Shown one piece after another: positions 1-6,582 of a DNA stretch of 64,000 bases. How positions within the stretch are numbered: position 1 is the first letter of the stretch; every line of letters starts with the position of its first letter. The notes beneath the pieces are model-generated. The model did not search any database. It saw only the letters and a list, made by a program, of their open reading frames with translations, and was not told the origin of the DNA. Source of the DNA: Thioalkalivibrio sulfidiphilus HL-EbGr7 (GTDB taxonomy: Bacteria; Pseudomonadota; Gammaproteobacteria; Ectothiorhodospirales; Ectothiorhodospiraceae); assembly GCF_000021985.1 (NCBI RefSeq), contig NC_011901.1:1302001-1366000 (forward strand), written 5' to 3'. The position numbers were made by a program, and so were the translations under genes.

Positions 1-2
1 AG

Positions 3-89
3 GCCCACGGCGGACATATCGACGCGATCTGCGAGGGCGGCTACACCACCTTCACCTTGCATCTGCCGGGAATGAAAGTTATGCCGTAG
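3..89 (+). CDS. C-terminal end of a sensor histidine kinase (partial)
   Basis: The window opens inside a plus-strand gene that ends at the TAG at 87-89. The 28 visible residues contain AHGG, then GGYTTFTLHLP, which match the end of a histidine-kinase HATPase_c domain (the G2 box, usually HGG...G.GTTF.L.LP). The usual glycine before the threonines is replaced by tyrosine, so the box is slightly degenerate. Nothing upstream is visible. Its position beside flagellar genes would suit a flagellar regulator such as a FleS/FlrB-type kinase, but that is inference from context only. Confidence 0.55.
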   Translation, partial: AHGGHIDAICEGGYTTFTLHLPGMKVMP

Positions 90-276
90 GTGCTTCGGCT
101 GGCGGCTATGCCCTGTTGCCAGGGAGTCGGTCGTACAGCGCCCGAGCACCGGGCGGGCCACGCGGTGGACAGGCCCAGGTCGGTGCCGATGGAGGCGCGG
201 CCCTCATCCAGGGCGGTGGCGGCATACCTGAGCCAGCGTCTGTCCCGGATGCGCTGGATCAGGCCCATGATGGTTT

Positions 277-1017
277 TCAGTCCCGGGACTGCTTGCGCAG
301 CTGTTCCCGTTCCAGTTCCACGATCGCCTGCAGCAGTTGCCGTTCGGCCTGGGGTGCGAGCTGGGTGAAGCGCGCGCCGATGTGCACCCGGCCCTGGGTG
401 GGGTGGCTGTGACGGATCTCGGCACTGCAGGCGATGGCGTGGTGATCCGGCAGCTCCAGGGCTTCCACCTCGACGATCTCGAGATCCTCGAAGACGCTGT
501 CGGCGGGCATCAGGGCCCCGAAGCCGCCCAGGGAGATGTCCTGCAGACGTCCGCTGATCTGGGCTCCGTCGCCCTTGCGCAGACGCACCTTCAGTTCCTT
601 GCCCAGCCCCACGTAGGCGCGGAAATGGGCGCGTTTCTGCTGATAGTGGATGAGCTTGGGCAGTGGACCCGCATAGAAGGCGATGCCTTCGTGCTCGCCC
701 ACGTGGATCACCTCGATGGCGAAGTGGGCGGGGAGGTTGTTGTAGAAGCCGTACAGGTGCAGGGTCTGACCCACGGCGATCTTTTCATGGCCGTCGGCCG
801 GCGCCAGTTCGTCCAGGAAGACGTAGCCCTTCTCGGCGTCGATCTTGAGCAGGGTGGTGTTGAAGTAACCGCGCTGGTTCTCGATGCGCGCGCTCAGCAG
901 GGCACGGCCGTCCTTCATGGCATCGAGCACCGCGAGGATGCGCCGCCGGTGGCTGATCTGCTCGTTGAGGCTGCCCTCAACCTCGGGGGAGGGCGGCACT
1001 GCCGGGGTTTCGTTCAT
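277..1017 (-). CDS. ycgR: YcgR/FlgZ-like PilZ-domain flagellar brake protein
   Basis: 246 residues, about the usual YcgR length (~245). The N-terminal half (about residues 20-115) fits the YcgR_N fold. The C-terminal PilZ domain shows the c-di-GMP signature: an arginine motif (KRAHFR, near residue 130) followed by DISLGG (near residue 160). In the family, c-di-GMP-loaded YcgR binds the flagellar motor or switch and slows swimming. It lies downstream of flgM-flgN on the same strand, as in many polarly flagellated gammaproteobacteria. A 130-bp gap from flgN contains a weak inverted repeat (GGTCC...GGACC), so it may have its own promoter. The family call is secure; the exact motor target is inference. 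Confidence 0.85.
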   Translation of the reverse strand: MNETPAVPPSPEVEGSLNEQISHRRRILAVLDAMKDGRALLSARIENQRGYFNTTLLKIDAEKGYVFLDELAPADGHEKIAVGQTLHLYGFYNNLPAHFAIEVIHVGEHEGIAFYAGPLPKLIHYQQKRAHFRAYVGLGKELKVRLRKGDGAQISGRLQDISLGGFGALMPADSVFEDLEIVEVEALELPDHHAIACSAEIRHSHPTQGRVHIGARFTQLAPQAERQLLQAIVELEREQLRKQSRD

Positions 1018-1147
1018 GCTGGATCGGGAGCCCTGCGCTGGGGCCGCCTCTGTTGTTTGTCTTGGTTATTACGGCAGCTGCGAGGTGTCGCGCTGCCAGC
1101 CCGGGGCCAATGTAACACGGAAGGCCGGTCCGTTGATGGACCGCTTG

Positions 1148-1624
1148 TCAGGCCTTGGAGATGTGCCGGGAGGCGTCGCCGGTGACGGTATGGCCGGAGG
1201 GGCCGTAGAGTTCCGTGCGGGGATCTTCGCCGCGCAGGATGTGGATCGCCTGGTCCACCTGCTGGCGCTGGGTTTCCACCACGCCGCCGTTGATCTGGTT
1301 GAGCCGCTTGCAGCGGCCCATGACCGTCTGCAGACGGTCCCAGAGGGGCGACATGAGACCTTGTTCGTCCCAGGCGCGCAGGCAGGCGGCCATGCCGGCG
1401 GCGTCGGCGTCGAAGCCGGCGGTACGCATCAGCTGGGTCTGCTCGCGGGTGAGGCGTTCCAGGGACACGACCAGTTGCTGCTTCTCGGCCACCGCCTGGT
1501 TCAGGGCCTGAAGATCGCGCTCTGCCAGGGCATTGCTCTCACGTTCCAGGGCGGATTCCAGCAGGCAGGCCTCGCGGACGGCCTGGTTGAGCAGTGTGTC
1601 GAGTCTCTGGGCGCTGGCGTGCAT
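1148..1624 (-). CDS. flgN: FlgN flagellar export chaperone
   Basis: 158 residues, mostly charged helix, with no signal peptide or membrane segment. In the family FlgN binds the C-terminal helices of the hook-associated proteins FlgK and FlgL in the cytoplasm and delivers them to the flagellar export gate. The assignment rests on size and helical composition (leucine/glutamine/glutamate-rich, such as LLNQAVREACLLESALERE near the start) and above all on position. It begins 4 bp after flgM, in the usual flgM-flgN pair, and should be transcribed with it from the sigma-28 promoter at 1983-2009. Its clients flgK and flgL are on the opposite strand in this window. Confidence 0.88.
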   Translation of the reverse strand: MHASAQRLDTLLNQAVREACLLESALERESNALAERDLQALNQAVAEKQQLVVSLERLTREQTQLMRTAGFDADAAGMAACLRAWDEQGLMSPLWDRLQTVMGRCKRLNQINGGVVETQRQQVDQAIHILRGEDPRTELYGPSGHTVTGDASRHISKA

Positions 1625-1628
1625 GGCG

Positions 1629-1940
1629 TCAGAGAAGGTCCTCGGTCTGCATGAGCTTGTCGGCCACCCGCTCGGCGTTCACCTGGTAGCTGCCGTCGGC
1701 GATGGCCTGGCGGATCTCGGCCACCCGCTGGCTGTCCACGGCGGGCTGGGCGCTGGCGGTCTGGGTCAGGTCGCTGAGCCGACGAGCGGTGTCGGTCAGG
1801 GTCACCTGGTCGTCGCTGCTGCGCGAGGAGGTGCTGCCCCCGGCCTCACCACCGCGGGAGCCGCGGCTGTCGGACACGGCGCGGCCATCGCCGGTGGCGC
1901 GGGCCTGTGTCTGACTCAAGTTTTTGATATCAATGGACAT
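1629..1940 (-). CDS. flgM: FlgM, anti-sigma-28 factor
   Basis: 103 residues, typical for FlgM. The first half is polar and low-complexity (Gly/Ser/Arg-rich), as expected of this natively disordered protein. The C-terminal half carries the conserved sigma-binding helices, with [13 protein letters not shown] then GSY followed by VADKLM. FlgM holds FliA (sigma-28) inactive until the hook is complete, and is then exported through the flagellum. The gene has a near-consensus sigma-28 promoter just upstream, giving the feedback loop in which FliA drives its own inhibitor. flgN follows after 4 bp. Confidence 0.93.
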   Translation of the reverse strand: MSIDIKNLSQTQARATGDGRAVSDSRGSRGGEAGGSTSSRSSDDQVTLTDTARRLSDLTQTASAQPAVDSQRVAEIRQAIADGSYQVNAERVADKLMQTEDLL

Positions 1941-1982
1941 TGTTGAATCCTCTGGCCCTGGGGCTGTTCCCTGTTGAACACA

Positions 1983-2009
1983 TTATCGGCAGCAACAGGG
2001 GATTCTTGA
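1983..2009 (-). promoter_or_regulatory. Sigma-28 (FliA) promoter of flgMN
   Basis: Read on the minus strand, TCAAG (2009-2005) is followed after exactly 14 bp by GCCGATAA (1990-1983). This is the FliA architecture: -35 TAAAG/TCAAG and -10 GCCGATAA. The -10 element ends 42 bp upstream of the flgM start codon. The same 14-bp spacing occurs before cheV and flgK. Confidence 0.88.
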
Positions 2010-2030
2010 GGCCTGGATTACGGTATTGGG

Positions 2031-2819
2031 TCACATTCTAACACCCACGACACCGTGGGAGAGCACGACCCCTTCGACCACCCGACGGGAGGAGAGGTTG
2101 CGCACCTGGACCCGTTCGCCCCGGCTGCCGTCGGCCAGGGCCTCGCCTTCCACCCGCACGTTCACGGCGCTGCCTTCGGCCAGCAGGGTGACCCGCTGAC
2201 CCCGGCGCACCAGCCGGGGGGGCTCTACCATCTGGGGCGTGAGCACGGTACCGGCGGGCAGGGCACGGCGCAAGACCATGTCCCGGGCCAGTTCCAGGTC
2301 GTTGAGGTAGCCGCCGGGCAGGGCGCCGACGTCATGGCGTTCCAGGCGCAGATGCTGGGCCTCCAGCTGCATGCCCCGGGGCAGGGGATGGCCCAGGACC
2401 ACCACCTCGCCATGGACCGCCACATGCACGGGGACGTACAGGGACCAGGTCACCGGGCCCAGGCAGCGGATGCCCACGGTGCTGTTGCCCGCCAGGCGGG
2501 CACCCGGGGAGGTGAAGGGTTCCAGGCCCTGCTCGCAGGCGCGCAGGCGCAGGCGGGGATCGAGGCGGCCCGGCGAGACCGTGACCTCGAAGGCCTCACC
2601 GTGGGCCGCGCGGGCCTGCTCAGCCATGTAGCGGGTGGCCGTGTCTAGGATGCGTTCGTGGGGTTCGTGGGCCAGCGCGGGTGTACTGATCAGCCACGCC
2701 GTGAGGCACAGCAACACGCCCGCGGCCGAGACCCTGCGTGTCTTTGAGCGAGGTCCGCCCGTGGGTCCTGGCCCGGGCCGGTCACTGAGTGTCGAGTTGT
2801 TGACGGTATAGCACATCAT
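2031..2819 (-). CDS. flgA: FlgA, flagellar basal body P-ring assembly chaperone
   Basis: 262 residues from the first ATG. An N-terminal signal sequence is visible: an arginine-containing n-region, a hydrophobic stretch near residues 35-47, and STPALA-HE as a signal-peptidase site near residue 51. The mature part has the SAF/FlgA-type C-terminal domain (from about residue 140 on), with the typical ALPAGTVLTPQMVEPP and VRRGQRVTL segments. In the family, FlgA acts in the periplasm as a chaperone for FlgI polymerising into the P ring. The start is awkward: the sigma-54 promoter at 2831-2846 predicts a transcript starting near 2820, one base before this ATG. The mRNA is therefore leaderless, or translation starts further in, for example at GTG codon 35, which leaves a short signal peptide. 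Confidence 0.88.
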   Translation of the reverse strand: MMCYTVNNSTLSDRPGPGPTGGPRSKTRRVSAAGVLLCLTAWLISTPALAHEPHERILDTATRYMAEQARAAHGEAFEVTVSPGRLDPRLRLRACEQGLEPFTSPGARLAGNSTVGIRCLGPVTWSLYVPVHVAVHGEVVVLGHPLPRGMQLEAQHLRLERHDVGALPGGYLNDLELARDMVLRRALPAGTVLTPQMVEPPRLVRRGQRVTLLAEGSAVNVRVEGEALADGSRGERVQVRNLSSRRVVEGVVLSHGVVGVRM

Positions 2820-2830
2820 GGCAGTGAGCT

Positions 2831-2846
2831 TGCAAGAGGCATGCCA
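2831..2846 (-). promoter_or_regulatory. Sigma-54 (RpoN) promoter of flgA
   Basis: On the minus strand the sequence TGGCATG-CCTC-TTGCA matches the RpoN consensus TGGCAC/TG-N4-TTGCA/T, with GG at 2845-2844 and GC at 2833-2832 at the required spacing. The predicted transcript start is near 2820. It faces away from the overlapping cheV control region (sigma-28 promoter at 2856-2882), so early and late flagellar classes diverge from one small region. Confidence 0.85.
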
Positions 2847-2855
2847 TGGTCCCGC

Positions 2856-2882
2856 TCAAGGAAATCTGCGCAAGGCCGATAG
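2856..2882 (+). promoter_or_regulatory. Sigma-28 (FliA) promoter of cheV
   Basis: TCAAG at 2856-2860, then 14 bp, then GCCGATAG at 2875-2882. This is the same layout as the flgM promoter, with one -10 mismatch. The predicted start near 2889 lies downstream of the ATG at 2846 and upstream of the ATG at 2942, which supports 2942 as the true cheV start. Confidence 0.82.
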
Positions 2883-2941
2883 AGTTGTCCATAATGGACA
2901 AGAAAAGCGCCGCACCCTTGCGCCAACCTCGGGAGAGTTCC

Positions 2942-3874
2942 ATGACCGGTGTGCTTGATGAAGTCAACCGTCGTACCCAGCTGGTGGGGCAGAACCGCCT
3001 CGAACTGCTCATGTTTCACCTGGGTGACAAGCAGCTGTTCGGCATCAATGTCTTCAAGGTCCGCGAGGTCATTCCCTGTCCGCCCCTCAAGCGCATGCCG
3101 GACTCCCACCCGGTGGTGGCGGGCATCGCCCACATCCGGGGCAGCACGGTACCGCTGATCGACATGGCCAAGGCCATCGGTAAGGCCCCGCTGCCCAAGA
3201 CCGAGGGCACCTTCGTCATCATGACCGAGTTCAACCGCACGGTGCAGGGCTTCCTGGTGTCCGCGGTGGACCGCATCGTCAATCTCAACTGGGATGCCAT
3301 CCGGCCGCCCCCCAAGGGCACGGAAAAGGGCAGCTACCTGACCGCGGTCACCAACGTGGACAACAAGCTGGTGGAGATCGTCGACGTGGAGAAGGTGCTC
3401 GAACTGGTCACCGGACCCGCCAAGGGCGTCTCCGCCGAGATCGCCCAGGCCGGCCAGGAGGCCTCCGGGCGTGTGCGCCGGGTACTGGTGGCCGATGACT
3501 CCTCGGTGGCCCGCAAACAGATCAAGCGTTCTCTCGACGAGATCGGGGTAGAGAGCATCATCGTCAAGGACGGCCGGGAGGCCCTGGACACCCTCAAGGA
3601 ACTGACCGCGGTGACCGGTTCCATCGACGACCAGATCGCCCTGCTGCTCTCCGACATTGAGATGCCGGAGATGGACGGCTACACCCTGACCTCGGAACTG
3701 CGCAAGGTACCGGAGCTGGCCGGGTTGCACGTGATCCTGCATTCCTCACTGAGCGGGTCCTTCAATGCCGCCATGGTGCAGCGCGCTGGCGCCAACCGGT
3801 TTTTGCCCAAGTTCAATCCCGATGAACTGGCCGCTGCCGTGCTTGAACACATCAAGGGCAGCGCCGATTCCTGA
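2942..3874 (+). CDS. cheV: CheV, CheW-receiver hybrid chemotaxis coupling protein
   Basis: 310 residues from the chosen ATG at 2942 (MTGVLDEVNRR), which has GGGAGAG just upstream and lies downstream of the sigma-28 promoter. The open frame extends to 2846, but that ATG would not be transcribed. Residues ~15-165 are a CheW domain (MFHLGDKQLFGINVFKVREV). Residues ~182-308 are a response-regulator receiver with the acidic pair (VADDSS), the phospho-acceptor Asp in LLSDIEMPEMDG, and a conserved lysine near the end (FLPKFNPDE). In the family CheV couples chemoreceptors to CheA, and its receiver tunes adaptation. cheR follows, separated by a 34-bp perfect palindrome. Confidence 0.95.
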   Translation: MTGVLDEVNRRTQLVGQNRLELLMFHLGDKQLFGINVFKVREVIPCPPLKRMPDSHPVVAGIAHIRGSTVPLIDMAKAIGKAPLPKTEGTFVIMTEFNRTVQGFLVSAVDRIVNLNWDAIRPPPKGTEKGSYLTAVTNVDNKLVEIVDVEKVLELVTGPAKGVSAEIAQAGQEASGRVRRVLVADDSSVARKQIKRSLDEIGVESIIVKDGREALDTLKELTAVTGSIDDQIALLLSDIEMPEMDGYTLTSELRKVPELAGLHVILHSSLSGSFNAAMVQRAGANRFLPKFNPDELAAAVLEHIKGSADS

Positions 3875-3907
3875 GGCACCGTGGCGGCCGAGATGTACCC
3901 CCGTCGA

Positions 3908-3941
3908 TTGCCGGGGCGGCAAGATCTTGCCGCCCCGGCAA
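3908..3941. terminator. 34-bp perfect palindrome between cheV and cheR
   Basis: Every base from 3908 to 3941 pairs about a centre at AAGATCTT; the arms are TTGCCGGGGCGGC and its complement, with no unpaired loop. It lies 33 bp after the cheV stop. There is no run of T after it, so it is either an intrinsic-like terminator without a U-tract, an mRNA-end stabiliser, or a dimeric protein site. I favour transcript-end function from position. Confidence 0.5.
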
Positions 3942-4014
3942 GTGTGCCCATGACCGGCCCGTGACCGTTATACTGCCAGTGCCCGCAACCGGCACAAACC
4001 AGGAGAGCGACCCC

Positions 4015-4842
4015 TTGTCATCCACTGCCATCCAGCCCCAGGACTACGAGGACTTCCGTCTGTTCCTGGAAAAGAGCTGCGGCCTGGTGCTCGGCGACAA
4101 CAAGCATTACCTGGTGACCAGCCGACTGTCCCGGCTGATGGGTGAGTTTTCCGTGGGTTCGGTGAGCGAACTGCTGCGCCTGCTCAAGACCGGATCCCGG
4201 CCCGGGTTGCGCGAGCGGGTCATCGAGGCCATGACCACCAACGAGACCTACTGGTTTCGCGACGTCTTCCCCTTCGACATCCTCAAGGACACCATCTTTC
4301 CGGAGCTGGGCAAGAAAGGCGTCAACCCGGTGAAGATCTGGTCGGCGGCCTGCTCCAGCGGTCAGGAGGCCTACTCCATCAGCATGATCGTGAGCGAATT
4401 CCAGCAGGCCCGTCCGGGGGTGCTGAAGAACGTGCAGATCGTGGGTACCGACATCTCCACGGCCATCGTGCGTGATGCCCGCGAGGCCACCTACGACAGC
4501 CTGTCCGTGGGCCGCGGCCTGTCCCAGGAGCGGCGCGACCGCTTCTTCGTGCAGCAGGACAACCGCTGGCAGCTGCGCCCGGAGATCCGTGCCCGGGCGA
4601 GCTTTCGCGAGTTCAATCTGCTCGACAGCTATACCCTGCTGGGCAAGTTCGACGTGGTGTTCTGCCGCAACGTGCTGATCTATTTCTCGGCGGAATCCAA
4701 GCGCGACATCCTCAAGCGCATCGCCCAGATCCTCAACCCCGGCGGCTATCTGTTCCTGGGGGCTTCCGAGTCCATGGCCAACTATTCCGACGCCTTCGAG
4801 ATGGTGCGCTGCAACCCCGGCGTGGTGTACCGCAAACGCTGA
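4015..4842 (+). CDS. cheR: CheR, chemoreceptor glutamate methyltransferase
   Basis: 275 residues from a TTG at 4015, preceded by AGGAGAG at a good distance. A GTG at 3961 is in frame and would add 18 residues but has no ribosome site. The N-terminal helical CheR_N domain (about 1-75) is followed by the SAM-binding domain with WSAACSSGQEAYS (near residue 110; the usual motif is W.A.cStGeE.YS), the FDVVFCRNVLIYF motif (near 220), and GGYLFLGASES near the end. CheR adds methyl groups to chemoreceptor glutamates using S-adenosylmethionine, setting adaptation together with CheB. In polar flagellates cheV-cheR commonly precede flgB, as here. Confidence 0.94.
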   Translation: MSSTAIQPQDYEDFRLFLEKSCGLVLGDNKHYLVTSRLSRLMGEFSVGSVSELLRLLKTGSRPGLRERVIEAMTTNETYWFRDVFPFDILKDTIFPELGKKGVNPVKIWSAACSSGQEAYSISMIVSEFQQARPGVLKNVQIVGTDISTAIVRDAREATYDSLSVGRGLSQERRDRFFVQQDNRWQLRPEIRARASFREFNLLDSYTLLGKFDVVFCRNVLIYFSAESKRDILKRIAQILNPGGYLFLGASESMANYSDAFEMVRCNPGVVYRKR

Positions 4843-4859
4843 TCCGGGATGCCCGGATC
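4841..4859 (+). terminator. Hairpin at the end of cheR
   Basis: GATCCGGG-ATG-CCCGGATC forms an 8-bp perfect stem with a 3-base loop starting inside the cheR stop codon. It is followed by CCGGGCGTCAAAA rather than a T-run. It is probably a weak terminator that separates cheR from the sigma-54-driven flgB operon. Confidence 0.45.
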
Positions 4860-4983
4860 CGGGCGTCAAAATCCCGTCCTTCCAGGCCTGAGCCCCGCTG
4901 CCGTGGCGGATTGTTGCCGCCATCAAGTCGTCACATCCCGCTGTCTATCCAATAACTCATTGAAATAAATACAGATTAAATCA

Positions 4984-4999
4984 TGGCATGCCTGTTGCA
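4984..4999 (+). promoter_or_regulatory. Sigma-54 (RpoN) promoter of the flgBCDEFGHIJ operon
   Basis: TGGCATG-CCTG-TTGCA matches the RpoN consensus, with GG (4985-4986) and GC (4997-4998) at exact spacing. It differs from the flgA promoter only in the 4-bp spacer. The predicted start near 5010 is 29 bp upstream of the flgB ATG at 5039. It requires an enhancer-binding activator such as FleQ/FlrA/FlrC, which is not in the window. Confidence 0.88.
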
Positions 5000-5038
5000 T
5001 TGCTTTCGTGCAGACAAGACTCACGAGGTGAAGCAGGC

Positions 5039-5431
5039 ATGTCACTGTCCTTCGACAAGGCCCTGGGTATCCACGCCGATGCGCTGCAGTTGCGCTCCCG
5101 GCGCCTGGAACTCCTGGCCTCCAACCTGGCCAACGCCGATACCCCCAACTACAAGGCGCGGGACATCGACTTCCGTGCCGCCCTGAGTCAGGCCCAGGGC
5201 GGGGGCGTGGGTCTGATGCGCACCCACGCGAGCCATCTGTCCGTGCAGGGCGGTGGCGTGGGCGGCGAGCCGCTCTACCGCATACCCAACCAGCCCTCCC
5301 TGGATGGCAACACCGTGGACGCGCAGCTGGAGCAGGCGGCGTTCTCGGAGAATGCCGTGCAGTACCAGGCGAGCCTGGATTTCCTCAACAGCCGATTCCG
5401 CGGTCTGCGCACCGCGCTCAAGGGGGAGTGA
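5039..5431 (+). CDS. flgB: FlgB, flagellar proximal rod protein
   Basis: 130 residues from the ATG at 5039 (MSLSFDKALG), preceded by GAGGTGAAG. An in-frame ATG at 4988 is rejected because it lies inside the sigma-54 promoter. The rod-protein N-terminal signature LLASNLANADTPNYKARDIDF is present near residue 25. FlgB forms the most proximal part of the periplasmic rod, attached to the MS ring/FliE. It is the first gene of the flgBCDEFGHIJ operon; flgC begins 6 bp after it. Confidence 0.95.
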   Translation: MSLSFDKALGIHADALQLRSRRLELLASNLANADTPNYKARDIDFRAALSQAQGGGVGLMRTHASHLSVQGGGVGGEPLYRIPNQPSLDGNTVDAQLEQAAFSENAVQYQASLDFLNSRFRGLRTALKGE

Positions 5432-5437
5432 TAGCCC

Positions 5438-5857
5438 ATGAGCAACCTGTTCAAGATCTTTGATGTCTCCGGCTCGGCGCTCAGCGCCCAGTCCGTGCGC
5501 CTCAACGCCATCGCCAGCAACATGGCCAACGCCCAGGTGGCCAGCCAGACCCCGGAGGGGGCCTACCGGGCCAAGCATCCGGTGTTTGCCTCGGTGCTGC
5601 AGGCGGCGGGCCAGAGCGGCTCCGCAACGCCGGTGCGGGTGGTCAATGTGCTGGAGAGCCAGGCGGAGCCGGTGGCCGAATATGCGCCCAACCACCCGCT
5701 TGCCAACGAGCAGGGCTACATCTTCAAGCCCAACGTCAGCGTGGTGGAGGAGATGGCCAACATGATCTCCGCGTCACGTTCCTACCAGAACAACGTGGAA
5801 GTGATGAATACCACCAAACAGCTCCTGCTGCGCACCCTGCAGCTGGGTCAGTCGTAA
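5438..5857 (+). CDS. flgC: FlgC, flagellar proximal rod protein
   Basis: 139 residues, usual for FlgC (~135-140). It has the axial-protein N-terminal motif (LNAIASNMANAQV, near residue 25) and the C-terminal coiled-coil segment VVEEMANMISASRSYQNNVEV that packs with the other rod subunits. FlgC builds the proximal rod on FlgB and is exported by the flagellar type III system. Tightly spaced between flgB and flgD. Confidence 0.95.
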   Translation: MSNLFKIFDVSGSALSAQSVRLNAIASNMANAQVASQTPEGAYRAKHPVFASVLQAAGQSGSATPVRVVNVLESQAEPVAEYAPNHPLANEQGYIFKPNVSVVEEMANMISASRSYQNNVEVMNTTKQLLLRTLQLGQS

Positions 5858-5870
5858 CAGGAGGCCTGAG

Positions 5871-6551
5871 ATGAACAGCGCCAGCGCCATCAGTGCAGAC
5901 ATCATGAACAAGCTGGGACTCACCTCCCACGAGACCGCCAACACGAAGGGTGATGATCGCCTGGGCCAGAGTGATTTTCTCAGGCTCATGATCACCCAGC
6001 TGGAGAACCAGGATCCCTTCAAGCCCATGGAGAGCGGCGAGTTCCTGGGCCAGCTGGCGCAGTTCGGTACGGTCTCCGGCATCGAGGACCTGCAGAAATC
6101 CTTCAACCGCTTCAGCCAGAGCATCGCCTCGGGCCAGGCCCTGCAGGCCGCGGCCCTGGTGGACCGTCATGTCACCGTCCCGGGCGACATGATCATCATG
6201 GATCCGGCCGAGGGCATGCGGGGGGCGGTGCAGGTGCCGGCCTCGGCCGAGGTGGTCATCGGTGTCTACAACCAGGCCGGCCAGCTGGTGCGGCGAATCC
6301 CCATGGGTATCCAGGAGGCCGGGCTGCGCGAGTTCCACTGGGATGGCCGGGACGAGACCGGCACGCTGCTGGCCCCGGGTATCTACGAATTTGCAGGTCT
6401 GGCCAGTGATGGGCGCGGCACTGAGGCCCTGGACATGCATCTCTCTGCTCGGGTCGAGAGCGTGAGCCTGGGCAACAACAACGGTGCCCTGCTTCTCCAG
6501 GTGGAGGGGATGGGTGAAGTGAATTTCAACAAGGTGAGACAGATCGGCTGA
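5871..6551 (+). CDS. flgD: FlgD, hook capping (scaffold) protein
   Basis: 226 residues. It has the conserved N-terminal FlgD block (FLRLMITQLENQDPFKPM, near residue 40, then FLGQLAQFGTVSGI) and C-terminal FlgD Ig-like/tudor domains, including the REFHWDGRDETG turn near residue 150. The FlgD cap sits on the growing hook and promotes FlgE assembly; it is absent from the finished flagellum. Ribosome site AGGAGGCCTGAG just upstream; flgE follows. Confidence 0.95.
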   Translation: MNSASAISADIMNKLGLTSHETANTKGDDRLGQSDFLRLMITQLENQDPFKPMESGEFLGQLAQFGTVSGIEDLQKSFNRFSQSIASGQALQAAALVDRHVTVPGDMIIMDPAEGMRGAVQVPASAEVVIGVYNQAGQLVRRIPMGIQEAGLREFHWDGRDETGTLLAPGIYEFAGLASDGRGTEALDMHLSARVESVSLGNNNGALLLQVEGMGEVNFNKVRQIG

Positions 6552-6582
6552 GGCCGGGCGTCGAGTTCACAGGAGACAGACC

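Noticed and set aside
2846-2941. Longer N-terminus for CheV
   Set aside because: The ATG at 2846 lies upstream of the sigma-28 promoter's predicted start and lacks a ribosome site; the ATG at 2942 has both.
4988-5038. Longer N-terminus for FlgB
   Set aside because: That ATG is inside the sigma-54 promoter and the added residues match no FlgB.
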